Positions 25,129-35,677 of a stretch of 64,000 nucleotides of DNA are shown here, piece by piece. Source of the DNA: Lonicera japonica (lineage: Eukaryota > Streptophyta > Magnoliopsida > Dipsacales > Caprifoliaceae). Location: assembly GCA_021464415.1 (NCBI GenBank), contig CM038464.1, positions 57,835,328 to 57,899,327 of the forward strand, given 5' to 3'. Made by a program: the position numbers and the translations under genes. The stretch's first letter is position 1, and every line of letters starts with the position of its first letter. Under the pieces are notes generated by a model. The model was not told the DNA's origin and searched no databases. It was given only the letters and a program-made list of their open reading frames with translations.

Positions 25129-27540
25129 ATGCAAGGGCGATTGTTCGTGGATATTCGAATTAGCCCTCCCACATCTCCAAGAATGGTGAACCAAGGTAGA
25201 GCCGAGGATCACGAGAGCGATAATGAAGGGGAAGGTGCCAACAATGTTCCTCCTGTTAGGACCATGAGAGACTACCTTCAACCGCCTCGGGCAACTTCGA
25301 ATTCGTGCATTGTGCTTCCCGCTGGTCAAGCCGGAGCGTTCTCTTTCAAACCGGGTATGCTTCAACATATCCCTTCTTTTCATGGTATAGAGTCGGAAAA
25401 CCCATACTTGCATTTGAAAGACTTTGAAGAAGTCTGCTCCACATTTCGTGAGGCAAATGTTAATGAGGATGTCAAGCGTTTAAAACTTTTTCCTTTCTCC
25501 CTAAAAGATAAAGGAAAAATTTGGCTAAATGCTCAAAGACCACAATCAATTCGGTCTTGGCAAGAGCTCCAAGCGGAATTTCTAAAAAAATTCTTTCCCG
25601 TTCATAGGACCAACGCTTTAAGAAGGGCGATATCAAATTTTTCGCCAAAAGAAAATGAAAGTTTCTATAAGTGTTGGGAAAGATACAAGGAACTTCTAAA
25701 CGCATGCCCTCACCATGGTCACGAAATGTGGAGTCTTGTTAGTTTTTTCTACGAATCTCTCACCCCCGATATGCGTACATTTGTTGAGACCATGTGTAAT
25801 GGTCAATTCTTGAGTAAGAATCCCGATGAGGCTCTATTATATTTTGATGAATTAGCGGAAGGTGCTCAAAATTGGAACACCTATTCCGAGGAACCCAAAG
25901 CCAAAACTCAAGGAAGGGGTGGGTTGTACCAAGTGTCCAATGAGGATGACATGGGTGCAAGGTTATTCCAATTGTCTAAGAAAGTAGAGGCAATGGAAGC
26001 AAGTAAGCTTAAGGAGGTCAACGTAGTATCCTCGAGTCAGTTGTGTGTCATTTGTGAAAATTCAGGACACACTACCGAGGATTGCCCTACCATTCCCGCT
26101 TTTCGGGAAGTCCTCAAAGATCCCGCCCAAGTCAATGCTTTACACCAGTACAACCAAAACCGTAACCAAAACGATCCCTATTCTCAAAGGTACAATGAGG
26201 GATGGAATAATCACCCCAATTTCAGTTGGGGAGGAAATCAAAGTCAGAACCACAACCAATATCATCAGAACCAAAGGCGACAACAACAACCTCAAAACTC
26301 TTTTGTTCTACCTCAGAATCAAAATCCCAACCAAAACTTGGAAGCTTTGTTGAGATCTTTTGTGGACAAAACAGATCGTGATGTGGGTGAGTTAAAAACT
26401 CAAATGTCTAAACTCACCACCGCCCTAGCTACCCAAGAGAAGGGAAAATTCCCCTCTCAACCTTTAGCGAATCCTAGAGGTCAAGTTCAAGTAGTAGAAG
26501 GAGGAGAGTCTAGCTCCAAGATAGAAGAACTCAAATCTATCACAATCTTGAGAAGTGGGAAGGAGGTAGACAAAACTATTGTTCCTAAAACCCTCAAGGT
26601 GGCGGACATAGTTGATCCCACGCATGTTGAGGAGTCGGAGGTTGAAAAAGTTGTGAGTGAAGAGAAGAAGAGAGAGGAAGAGAAACAAGGAAAAGAGGAT
26701 CTCCAAAAAATCAAAAATGGGATCAAAGTTCCATTTCCGGAGAGATTAAACCAACCGTCCAAATCTAATACCGAGATTTTGGATGTTTTTAGACAAGTGA
26801 AAATCAACATTCCATTGCTTGACGCGGTCAAGCAAATACCTTCGTACGCTAAGTTCCTCAAGGACTTATGTACTACCAAACGAAGGTTGAATGTCAAGAA
26901 AAAGGCCTATATGGCGGAGCAAGTAAGCTCCATCATGCAAGGCACGAGAGCCCCCAAGTTCAAAGACCCCGGTTGTCCCACAATTTCGTGTGTTATAGGA
27001 AATTGTAGGATAAAGAATGCATTGTTAGATTTGGGAGCAAGTGTGAATGTGCTCCCATACTCGGTATATCAACAATTGGGGTTAGGTGAATTAAAACCCA
27101 CGAGGGTTACGATTCAATTAGCGGATCGATCCGTTAAGATACCAAGAGGGATAGTCGAGGATGTGCTTGTTCAAATTGACAAGTTTTATTTTCCCGTTGA
27201 TTTTATCATCCTCGACATACAACCCGTGTCGAATCCCGCTAAGGAGATTCCAATTATCCTTGGGCGACCATTTCTTGTTACTTCTAACGCTATAATAAAT
27301 TGCAAAAATGGAATTGTGAAGTTAGCATTTGGAAACATGACTCTAGAGCTAAACGTGTTCTCTTTGAGCAATCAAAGAGACGACGATGATGATGAGGAAA
27401 GTGAACATGTGAATATGATAGAGTCATGTATCCAAGACCACTTTGTGGTAAATTTTGAATCGGAATCAACGGAAGGTTATCTAACCACTTTCGATGAACC
27501 CGAGGATTGTATGCAAGTGTTTTTCTTGTGTGACCAATAG
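25129..27540 (+). CDS. Athila Gag-protease polyprotein
   Basis: An open frame of about 803 codons from the first in-frame ATG (MQGRLFVDIR; a TGA lies upstream at 25105-25107) to TAG at 27538-27540. The retrotransposon-gag domain covers roughly residues 70-200 (FHGIESENPYLHLKDFEEVC, WERYKELLNACPHHG). A CCHC zinc knuckle, C-x2-C-x4-H-x4-C (CVICENSGHTTEDC), begins near residue 306. A Gln/Asn-rich stretch follows. The aspartic protease has its catalytic motif DLGASVNVLP near residue 634 and the ILGRPFL flap/core motif. The usual motif is D-S/T-G, so DLG is a variant. Gag forms the particle and protease matures it. Pol continues in the same frame after the TAG. Confidence 0.9.
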   Translation: MQGRLFVDIRISPPTSPRMVNQGRAEDHESDNEGEGANNVPPVRTMRDYLQPPRATSNSCIVLPAGQAGAFSFKPGMLQHIPSFHGIESENPYLHLKDFEEVCSTFREANVNEDVKRLKLFPFSLKDKGKIWLNAQRPQSIRSWQELQAEFLKKFFPVHRTNALRRAISNFSPKENESFYKCWERYKELLNACPHHGHEMWSLVSFFYESLTPDMRTFVETMCNGQFLSKNPDEALLYFDELAEGAQNWNTYSEEPKAKTQGRGGLYQVSNEDDMGARLFQLSKKVEAMEASKLKEVNVVSSSQLCVICENSGHTTEDCPTIPAFREVLKDPAQVNALHQYNQNRNQNDPYSQRYNEGWNNHPNFSWGGNQSQNHNQYHQNQRRQQQPQNSFVLPQNQNPNQNLEALLRSFVDKTDRDVGELKTQMSKLTTALATQEKGKFPSQPLANPRGQVQVVEGGESSSKIEELKSITILRSGKEVDKTIVPKTLKVADIVDPTHVEESEVEKVVSEEKKREEEKQGKEDLQKIKNGIKVPFPERLNQPSKSNTEILDVFRQVKINIPLLDAVKQIPSYAKFLKDLCTTKRRLNVKKKAYMAEQVSSIMQGTRAPKFKDPGCPTISCVIGNCRIKNALLDLGASVNVLPYSVYQQLGLGELKPTRVTIQLADRSVKIPRGIVEDVLVQIDKFYFPVDFIILDIQPVSNPAKEIPIILGRPFLVTSNAIINCKNGIVKLAFGNMTLELNVFSLSNQRDDDDDEESEHVNMIESCIQDHFVVNFESESTEGYLTTFDEPEDCMQVFFLCDQ

Positions 27541-30495
27541 GTTGAATTCTCGAAAAAAGAGGAAAACACACAATCTCCCATCAAAAAGCTTGAAGGACAA
27601 ATGGATCTCAAGCTATTGCCTAGCAACTTGAACTATGCCTTCTTAGGAGCTTCAGACACTTACCCCGTCATCATCTCGTCCGAACTTTCGGATGACCAAG
27701 AAGGAAGGTTAGTTCATTTTCTTGGTAAATATAAAAAAGCTTTTGGTTGGACTCTTGCCGACCTCCAAGGAATAAGCCCTTTGATTTGTACACATAAAAT
27801 TCACTTGGAGGATGGGGCAAAAACATCAAGGCAATTTCAACGCCGGTTGAATCCTAACATGCAAGAAGTGGTTAGGAACGAGGTGTTGAAATTGTTGGAT
27901 GCAAAGATCATCTATCCAATCTCGGATAGTAAATGGGTTAGTCCAACTCAAGTGGTACCGAAAAAATCGGGTCTTACGGTAGTCAAGAACGAATCAAACG
28001 AGTTGATTCCGCAAAGAGTCACCACCGGGTGGCGAATGTGTATTGACTACCGTAAACTCAATGAGGCAACTCGTAAAGATCATTTCCCCCTCCCTTTTTG
28101 GATCAAACTCTAGAGAGGGTAGCGGGTCATGAATATTACTCTTTCCTCGATGGTTTTTTCCGGGTACAATCAAATTGAGATTGACCTAGATGATCAAGAA
28201 AAAACCACCTTTACATGTCCTTTTAGTACCTTCGCTTATCGAAGAATGCCCTTTGGTCTATGTAATGCACCGGCCACTTTCCAACGGTGTATGCTAAGTA
28301 TCTTTAGCGATATGGTGGAAAGGACTTTGGAAGTTTTTATGGATGACTTTACCGTCTATGGTAAGTCATTCGACAATTGCTTGGCTAACCTGGAACAGGT
28401 CTTAGGAAGATGCGTGGAAAAACAATTGGTATTAAATTGGGAGAAGTGCCATTTTATGGTTACCAAGGGAATTGTTTTAGGGCATATCATTTCTTCAGAA
28501 GGAATCGAGGTGGATAAAGCTAAAATTGAGTTGATTGCTAAACTTCCTACACCCAAGAATGTCAAAGATGTTCGATCCTTTCTAGGACATGCCGGATTTT
28601 ATAGGAGGTTTATCAAGAACTTCAGTTCCATTTCCAAGCCGATGTGTAGTCTACTTCTCAAGGATGCACCCTTTCAGTGGGATGCCAAGTGCGAGGAAGC
28701 CTTTGTCTCTCTGAAGCATATGCTTACTACTGCGCCTATTATGCAGACACCGGACTGGAGCTTGCCATTCGAGCTTATGTGCGACGCAAGTGACTATGCG
28801 GTGGGAGCGGTTCTTGGTCAACGGAAAGACAAGAAACTGGGTGTGATATACTATGCAAGTAGGACCTTGAATGATGCGCAAATGAACTACACCACGACAG
28901 AGAAAGAGCTTCTAGCAATTGTCTTCGCCCTAGACAAGTTCCGATCCTATTTGATAGGATCGCCAATTGTGATTTTCACGGATCACGCGGCGTTGAAGTA
29001 CCTATTTACAAAGAAAGATGCCAAGCCGCGGCTTTTGAGGTGGATACTCTTATTGCAAGAATTCCATTTAAGCATCAAGGACAAAAAGGGAGTCGAGAAC
29101 GTGGTGGCCGATCATCTGTCTCGACTCACTTTTACGAACAACATTGAAGAAAGTCCGATCCAAGATTCGTTTTCAGACGAACAATTATTAGCAATCTCGA
29201 CGCTCCCATGGTATGCAGACATTGTAAATTATCTTGTAACTGACAAGATACCAAAGTCATGGGGCGCACAAGATAGAAAAAGGTGTTTGAGTGAAGTGGG
29301 TCGATTCTATTGGGATGAACCGTACCTGTTTAAGTATTGTGCGGATCAGATTATCAGACGATGCATCCCAGAGGAAGAAGTGGAAAGAGCTCTATCCTTC
29401 TGTCATTCTGAGGCTTGCGGAGGACACTTCTCGGCAAAGAAAACCACCGCGAAGATTTTGCAAAGTGGATTATATTGGCCGTCGCTCTTTAAGGACACAC
29501 AACGCTTTTGCAAAGCATGTCAAAGATGCCAAATGCTTGGAGGGATCTCTAAGAGGAACATGATGCCACTCAATCTCATCCTGATGATTGAAATCTTCGA
29601 TTGCTGGGGCATCGACTTCATAGGACCGTTCCCATCTTCCTATGGTAATCTTTACATTTTGGTTGCCATAGATTATGTTTCAAAATAGGTGGAAGCCCAA
29701 GCGTGCATGAAAAATGATCACAAAGTGGTGATCCGATTTCTGAAAGAACACATTCTTGCACGTTTTGGCACTCCCAAGGCGATAATAAGCGATGGCGGTA
29801 CTCACTTTTGCAACAAACCATTTCAATCATTAATGCAAAAGTATGGTGTAAACCACAAAGTATCCCTCGCTTATCATCCTCAAACTAATGGTCAAGCCGA
29901 GTTGGCAAATAGGGAGATCAAACAGATTCTAGAGAAAACGGTAAACCCGAATCGCAAGGATTGGTCGTTAAGACTGACCGATGCACTTTGGGCTTACCGT
30001 ACTGCGTATAAAACAACTCTAGATATGTCTCCTTATCGCATTGTGTACGGAAAACCATGTCATTTGCCAGTAGAGTTGGAACACAAATCATACTGGGCAA
30101 CTAAGATGGTTAACTGTGATTTGGAAAAGGCCGGGCTTGACCGTAAGTTGCAAATTGATGAAATCGAGGAACTGAGAAGAGATGCTTATGACAATGCAAA
30201 GATAAGCAAGGAACGTGCCAAAATTTTTCATGATAAATCTATTTTGAGAAAAGAATTCAAACTTGGGCACAAAGTTCTTGTTTATGATACTCGTCTGCAT
30301 CTCTTCCCGGGAAAGTTAAAGTCTCGTTGGACCGGCCCCTACATAGTCTGTCATGTATTTCCTTTTGGAGCTGTGAATGTTGAGGATCCCAAAACCGGCT
30401 ACATTTTCAATGTGAATGGACAACGTCTTAAGCCGTTTTTGGAATTCCCAATTCGAGAGGAGTCCACCCCACTCGAAGACCCGACTTATGCCTAA
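27541..30495 (+). pseudogene. Athila pol: reverse transcriptase, RNase H, integrase (broken)
   Basis: The frame continues directly from the gag-protease TAG. Reverse transcriptase shows WRMCIDYRKLN and the FMDD catalytic pair at about 28341-28346. RNase H has [14 protein letters not shown] and [10 protein letters not shown]. Integrase has its HHCC zinc region (His at 29404, then CKACQRC), DDE residues in [10 protein letters not shown] (Asp 29614), IISDGGTHF and the Glu at 29899, and a C-terminal end without chromodomain (to LKPFLEFP). Lesions seen: one T missing near 28098, one extra T near 28153, and TAG at 29686-29688 where family members have Trp. The two indels cancel, leaving a short garbled stretch just before the FLDGFSGYNQ-type motif. 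Confidence 0.88.
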
Positions 30496-30662
30496 AAGGC
30501 ATGGGTCGATTTTGTAAATAATGTTTTTTGTTAGTGTTTTTTGAGTTTCAGGAATCATCATCGGAGAATCGGGTGTCATTAAGTCTAAACGGATCAAGTT
30601 GAGGGGAGCAGTAAGGTGTTTTGGTGCAAAGAAGGCAAAGAAAATTTTTTTGGCAGATTGGT

Positions 30663-30909
30663 CCATGATCGATCATGCCCTTCCCATGATCGATCATGGT
30701 AGAAAATTTTTCTTAGGCAGCATATGGCATGATCAATCATAGGATTTCATGATCGATCATGGAAGAGGAGGCACTTGGGCAGAAGGCAGCATGATCGATC
30801 ATGGGATTCCATGATCGATCATTGTACAAATTTTCACTTGGGCAGAATGACCCATGATCGATCATGGGTTAACCATGATCGATCATGGGTTAACCATGAT
30901 CGATCATGG
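30663..30909. repeat. Array of nine 16-bp palindromes downstream of pol
   Basis: Nine copies of CCATGATCGATCATGG or close variants lie in about 250 bases. Pairs are separated by short GGTTAACC-like linkers, then by about 25 bases containing CTTGGGCAGAA. The linker words also occur between the LTR palindromes, so the arrays share one origin. Confidence 0.93.
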
Positions 30910-31205
30910 TCCTAAAATAAAACAGGGGCGCCGTTTCTAAACCCCCCATTTCTCACTTCTCCTTCTCCCAAATCTTCTCCAAACCCTAGCCCCTCTTCCC
31001 CCATTGATCCCAAACCTTCCCCAAACACCATTTCCAACCTTCCCAACCAAGAATCAACCATCAAATCTCCCAATTTCAAACCTCAATCGTCAATCCCATC
31101 CCAAAAATCCCCCTTTCTCTCTCTCCTCACCAATTTCGAGCCCTATATTATCAAATCTCGAAATTCCTCATCTCTCCCTCCTCTAAAGCGACACATTACT
31201 CTTTC

Positions 31206-31496
31206 ATGGCTTCCTCTAACCCTCCCACTAAGCCACTTGAAATTCAAGCCGCAAGGGGTGGCTACCGCGGATTTCGAAGCCGCCAAAAATTTGATTGGTG
31301 GAATTACGCTTTCAAGACGAGGACGGTAGTTATTGAGAGGCCGGTCTACATTGGTTCGCTGGACGATTTCCCTCAACGAGCAACGTTTGAGCGATATCCG
31401 GGGTGGATTAACTACTTGCGTGAACAAGCCAAAGTAGCCCTTCTGTGCAATTTTATTGTTCTCTTTCCATTGAGGACAATGTTTCTTTCAAGTTGA
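31206..31496 (+). pseudogene. Env-position ORF remnant of the Athila element
   Basis: A 96-codon frame opens MASSNPPTKPLEIQAARG and includes RTVVIERPVYIGSLDDFP. It lies between pol and the 3' LTR, where Athila elements carry a third reading frame. It is far shorter than usual and shows no membrane segment I would trust. Homology is only weakly recognisable. Confidence 0.4.
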
Positions 31497-32549
31497 GGGG
31501 GGTACGTTATTTTGTGTTTATTTTGTTTTGGCTTGCTTGTGTGTTTTTCCATGAGTAGAAGAGATGTGCTCAAATTTTTTTTGAGAAGTTTGAAAATTGA
31601 TGATTGATTGATTGATATTTTGTTTGATGAAGACTATTGTTTCTTTAGCTTTTGGCATGAATTCTTTGATTTGGATAGGAATTTGAATGATAATCTAAAT
31701 TGCCTTGCTCCACTTAGTCTCATATCCCGTTATATTCTCTTGCTCCGCATGCTAGATTGCTTCGGTTGTTTCCAATTCGGTAATAACACGTAGATTTATT
31801 TTCATTGAGAGAAGAGAAATTTTTGTCCAAAAATAATGGAAGCTCTTTGGAAAAGATCCTCCAATGAGAGGACAAAAGCATAGCACTTTGATAACTTGGA
31901 TGACTTTTATCCTAATATTGACTTAAAGCTTCACTTGACTAAATCTTAAGTCTCTTTGTCTAATATTATGGATGGGTATAGGTTACCATATGGGAAAGGG
32001 TGAATAGCTTCCTTCGAGCTCCAATGATTGAGCAGAGTATTGAGAAATTTCATAAGTGAGACCGCTGCCCCCCATAGAGATGAAAACCGCCCTGATCTAA
32101 TTTAGCAAAATTTCCAATAAGAGATAAAGAAAGTGCTTAGAATCGACAAATCTCGGAGCTTTTGTTTTTGAAAAAAGTTCTCTCTTCCTTCTCAAATGAC
32201 TATGACTCTTTGTGTTTATATTGAATTGCTTGAATCGAAGTCTAGTATGTGAGCATTGGAGGATATGGGATTGTGTTCTAAAGGAGATAGGCGAATTAGA
32301 TGATCATTCAAAAGTCCATCGTTCTGGAAAATTGATAGTAATGCCTCTTGCTTTGCAAATTGAAACTTGAATCTTCATTCTCATCATTCATCATGATCAA
32401 ACTCCTAATGTTTGTAGGTATCATTTCTGAAAACTTTCACGAGATGCAACTCGTCTTCTTTGGGAACTTAGAAGTTAATAACTTTTTGTATAGCATATTA
32501 ATTTTTGTAATTATATATTTTTGTCTTGCTAAGGGACTAGCAAGAGATA
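31497..32549. other. Non-coding 3' spacer of the Athila element
   Basis: About 1 kb between the env-position remnant and the purine tract, without a recognisable frame. Two GTTGAGGGG-type tracts (31492-31502 and 32551) suggest a second, internal polypurine tract. Confidence 0.5.
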
Positions 32550-32550
32550 A

Positions 32551-32562
32551 GTTGAGGGGAGT
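32551..32562 (+). promoter_or_regulatory. Polypurine tract
   Basis: GTTGAGGGGAGT directly precedes the 3' LTR. It is the expected plus-strand primer for this class. Confidence 0.8.
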
Positions 32563-34220
32563 TGATAAACGCATAATATTGTCATGCATAAGCTCTTTCT
32601 CGGAGTCGTATATCGCGTTTGTTGCTTTTGTTCTGCCTAATTATCCACTTATCTCGAGATTAGTGTCTTGGCGAGTTTTGTATCTAACATCGTCCCGCTA
32701 GGTGTACTTTTGTTGTGTTTCTATGTGTTTATAGGCATAGGATGCAATGGCCTTCGAATGATTGATCAAGCGCTAGTGAAAAGCTCGCAAAATGCTGATA
32801 TGAGGAATTTCCCAGAAGCATGATCGATCATGGGTTAACCATGATCGATCATGGTACAAACTGGCATTCAGGAAGAAGACCACATGATCGATCATGGGTT
32901 GGCCATGATCGATCATGGCCCTGGCAACTTGGCCATTTCACACCCAAAATGGGCTATTTTAGTGGTTCAAGCTATTTTAGATATTTAGTTAGATATTTTT
33001 CAACCTTTTAACATATATTATTTCTCTTAGCTTAAAAAAGGGATATTATCTAGTTTCTAAGACATTGAGTTCTAGAGAAAGGGGAGAGCTCATTGTTGAT
33101 TGTTCTTCATTTCTCCATTGTAAGTGCTTAATTTGTAAGAATGATTTCTTCTTCTATGATATTTGTTCTTGCATCTATTATGGAGTAGTCTATTACTAAG
33201 GTTACGGAGGTTGATTGTGATATGATTTTTGGTGATTAATGGCTCAATCCATATTTAAAGTTTGATAAATATTTGTGAATCTTCTTCTTCTTCATCATAT
33301 CTTCCATTATTTCAAGCTTTCTAGGTATTTTCATATTAAGTTAAGACTTTATATGCCTTGTATATTTAGTTCTTGGTTGTTAATGAGCATACAACATATT
33401 TATATGGTTCTGAAAAGCTTGTAGTCCCTTTCCTCCATCCATGGAGTTTTTCCCTCTTCATAGAAATTATGAATAGTTCTTAAAACTCCATAGATGGATT
33501 TTAAATTTGTTTAGCTTATCTTTGATTCATTTATTGATATATTGAGTGCTTCTTACACTTTATGTGATACTTAGACTCTTTATTTTCTACCATATGTGAT
33601 AAATGATGAGTTGACTAATTTATCCCATAAACCTTATTCCGTTTCATTGTTAGGATTCACTTTATAATTTTCATTCTTTAAATCATGAGATTACTATACT
33701 TGCTTTATGTCAAATCTTTTAATGATGAGTTTGTCTTATCTATCTCGAATTAGCTTCATTGGGAATGGGTTGCCTTGCTTCACACCCGTAGCTAAGAAGT
33801 AGGAATGATAACCTCGTCTTTAGTGGAATGTTGTTTGTCTCTCTCTTGATATAGTTTCAACCCGGGAATGAGTCGCCTAGCGTCGCACCCTTTGCTATTG
33901 AGAGAAACACCAACATTCCCCATATCTTGAGAAACCTAGTGTTGTAATCTTTGTATGAGCTAGTGATCACCGTCTCTCTTATATCGTAACTAACCTCCAC
34001 ATACGTTAGTGCTTTCTTATTAATTTTCACAATTGTTTTACATTTCCGTTGTTCTACAACCTTTTCAACTTACAAGAATCAGAAAACCGTAAAAATTCGT
34101 AATCCATTCCATCCCTTTTCACTTATCCCTGTGGTTCGACACTCGGACTTCCGAGACTATACTTTAACTTGACGTGCCTGCACTTGGGCTATATTGAAGC
34201 GCGCTATTTCGGTTGCGTCA
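32563..34220 (+). repeat. 3' LTR of the Athila element
   Basis: 1658 bp, nearly identical to 23304-24961, with four palindromes at about 32818-32919. It is followed by the TTTTG target duplication at 34221-34225. Confidence 0.95.
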
Positions 34221-34923
34221 TTTTGTATTGTTTCTTATGATTATTTTGTTTTTTCGTAGGTGAGCTGGACCCCCTGGCTGGAGCTACATGGTCAGACTAC
34301 TTTTCAACATTCTCTTTTGGTGTCTTGGACTCGGCGTCTATTGAGGCACGAGTAAGATTTTGCCTTTTACTTGGATGAGAGGGCGATGTGCCAACATTCT
34401 CCCGGGCTGGCTTTGACTTTGCCCGCTTTTTCGCCCCTCGAGATGTGGCGTCGGGCTGACATTTCTACAAAGGATCGCCCACCTCTTTTCAAGGGCGCTG
34501 ACTTTATGACCTTTTTGACATACATGCTCTACCCTCAGTTTGCCCGAATTTATTTGCTACGAGAATCTGTTGAGGCTACCCCCAAGCTATCTATGACCAT
34601 TATACTATTATTGGGGCGATCCGAATTGTATCCAAGGGAAAAAGTGGTTGCGGGTGTATAGGCCGGGCTATGGGATTCCTGCTAGGCAGCCTCCTGAGAA
34701 TGAAGTTATTCCTAATGCTGCCTCTGGTGACGACGATGATGATAAGGATGATTCGGATAGTGGTAGTTCTAGGGGTTAGAGTCGTCATGACGATTCAGAT
34801 GGGGATCATGATCTTGGTGGGGGAATTAGGGAAGAGGGCCTTGATGACGAAAGTGGTGGTGGATATGGTGGTCGAGGTTTTGGCTACGGCGATGGTTATG
34901 GCAGTAGTCGTGGATATGGTTAT

Positions 34924-35677
34924 TGTCAAGTTACTATTATTCTATCGTTTTCAAACAAAACAACTTGATAAAATCATTTGTAAAACCAGAAAAAGTAAGA
35001 CCATTTATCATTTGGCTAAAACCAAGTTTTTAAAACCCGGACTGATAAAGCTTACTTAGGATTTAAACTCAGATATATTTTGTCTTCCATATAGACTGTA
35101 ATGTATCTGATACACTATCCTCAAGAGTTCATTTCCATATCAAATCAATTCCGATAAGATCCGATCTTTTCTAAATTAACCTAACGAGAAAATTGATATT
35201 GTTATCTGAGGAAAAAATACCAAATCATTCTCATTTCAAAATAGATAAGATAAAATTTTGTCACTAGTAATCAGATTTCGACAAAACTAGGACATCGAAT
35301 TTTGTCACTATCCTCAAGTTTTTCAACATAGAATAAACATATAAGATCATTAGAGACCGAAAGGGTGAAATGGGTGCTTAACACCTTCCCAAACCGTAAT
35401 ATAGTTCCCGAACCCTATAGAATCCTGATTTCGTAGACAAACGTGTAAAGAAAGGCTTATCTGTAGCATTTTCTCTTACACAACTATTTTTTTTGTTTTC
35501 TCGTAAAACGTACTGGGGACTCTAAACGAACCCTCTTGCATCTACAAATAGGATAGAGGGACACCCGATATGAATTATCAACACACAGAAGCAAATAGAA
35601 CAACAAAATCATTTCTGATGTTTTGGACTCCCAAACTAGAGGTTGAGACCAGGGGGTCGCATTTGCTGATTCTCACA
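34924..35677. mobile_element. Partial Tat-type LTR
   Basis: Aligns with 42369-43189 over its length, including GGGTGCTTAACACCTTCCC (about 35368) and the end GATTCTCACA. The first half of the LTR is missing, and the junction with the PMD tail is abrupt. If read on the minus strand it would be the 3' LTR of the pol relic next to it. Confidence 0.65.

Larger units (their letters stand above)
23304..34220 (+). mobile_element. Complete Athila-like Ty3/gypsy retrotransposon (10,917 bp)
   Basis: Two 1658-bp LTRs, TGATAAACG...GCGTCA, bound a primer site, gag-protease, reverse transcriptase/RNase H, integrase, an env-position remnant and a purine tract. Gag style, primer site and lack of a chromodomain point to Athila. 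The LTRs differ at roughly 20-25 positions by eye (about 1.3%), so it is young. Even so, pol carries two in-frame TAG codons and two 1-base indels, so this copy should be non-autonomous. It lies in an intron of the PMD pseudogene in the same orientation. Confidence 0.93.
21853..34920 (+). pseudogene. Plant mobile domain (PMD) gene, decayed and split by an Athila insertion
   Basis: Exon 1 is 21853-22125, opening MVHFNPFANIQASQDLLP and ending at GAG|GTACGC. Next comes a region from about 22430 to 23046, then 23114-23275 and 34260-34920. By patching frames one reads DMLPERIL, MAKHWFNTTHTFH, a GEMTMTP-like motif, RHFARGIILL, WLVLLRDF and AYIGHGPAR. These follow the PMD (PF10536, aminotransferase-like) order. 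The tail after the insertion is acidic (DDDDDKDDSD) then Gly/Tyr-rich. Several frame breaks and stops occur, for example around 22583-22630 and in the 34.6-34.8 kb part. The Athila element sits in the last recognisable intron, 28 bases after the donor. PMD proteins such as MAIN act in gene silencing and development; PMD reading frames also ride on gypsy and Mutator elements, and the Tat-like DNA on both sides suggests this is such a passenger. Confidence 0.7.

Noticed and set aside
25114..29830. Minus-strand and shifted frames over the Athila gag-pol region
   Set aside because: Shadows of the true coding frame, which carries the recognised domains.
30663..30909. CRISPR-like array
   Set aside because: The repeats are short palindromes with related, not unique, spacers inside a plant retrotransposon.
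31004..31186. Pro/Ser-rich 60-codon frame
   Set aside because: Pyrimidine-rich spacer before the env-position remnant; composition alone explains it.
34670..35059. Met/Val-rich 129-codon frame
   Set aside because: Off-frame reading of the acidic and Gly-rich PMD tail.
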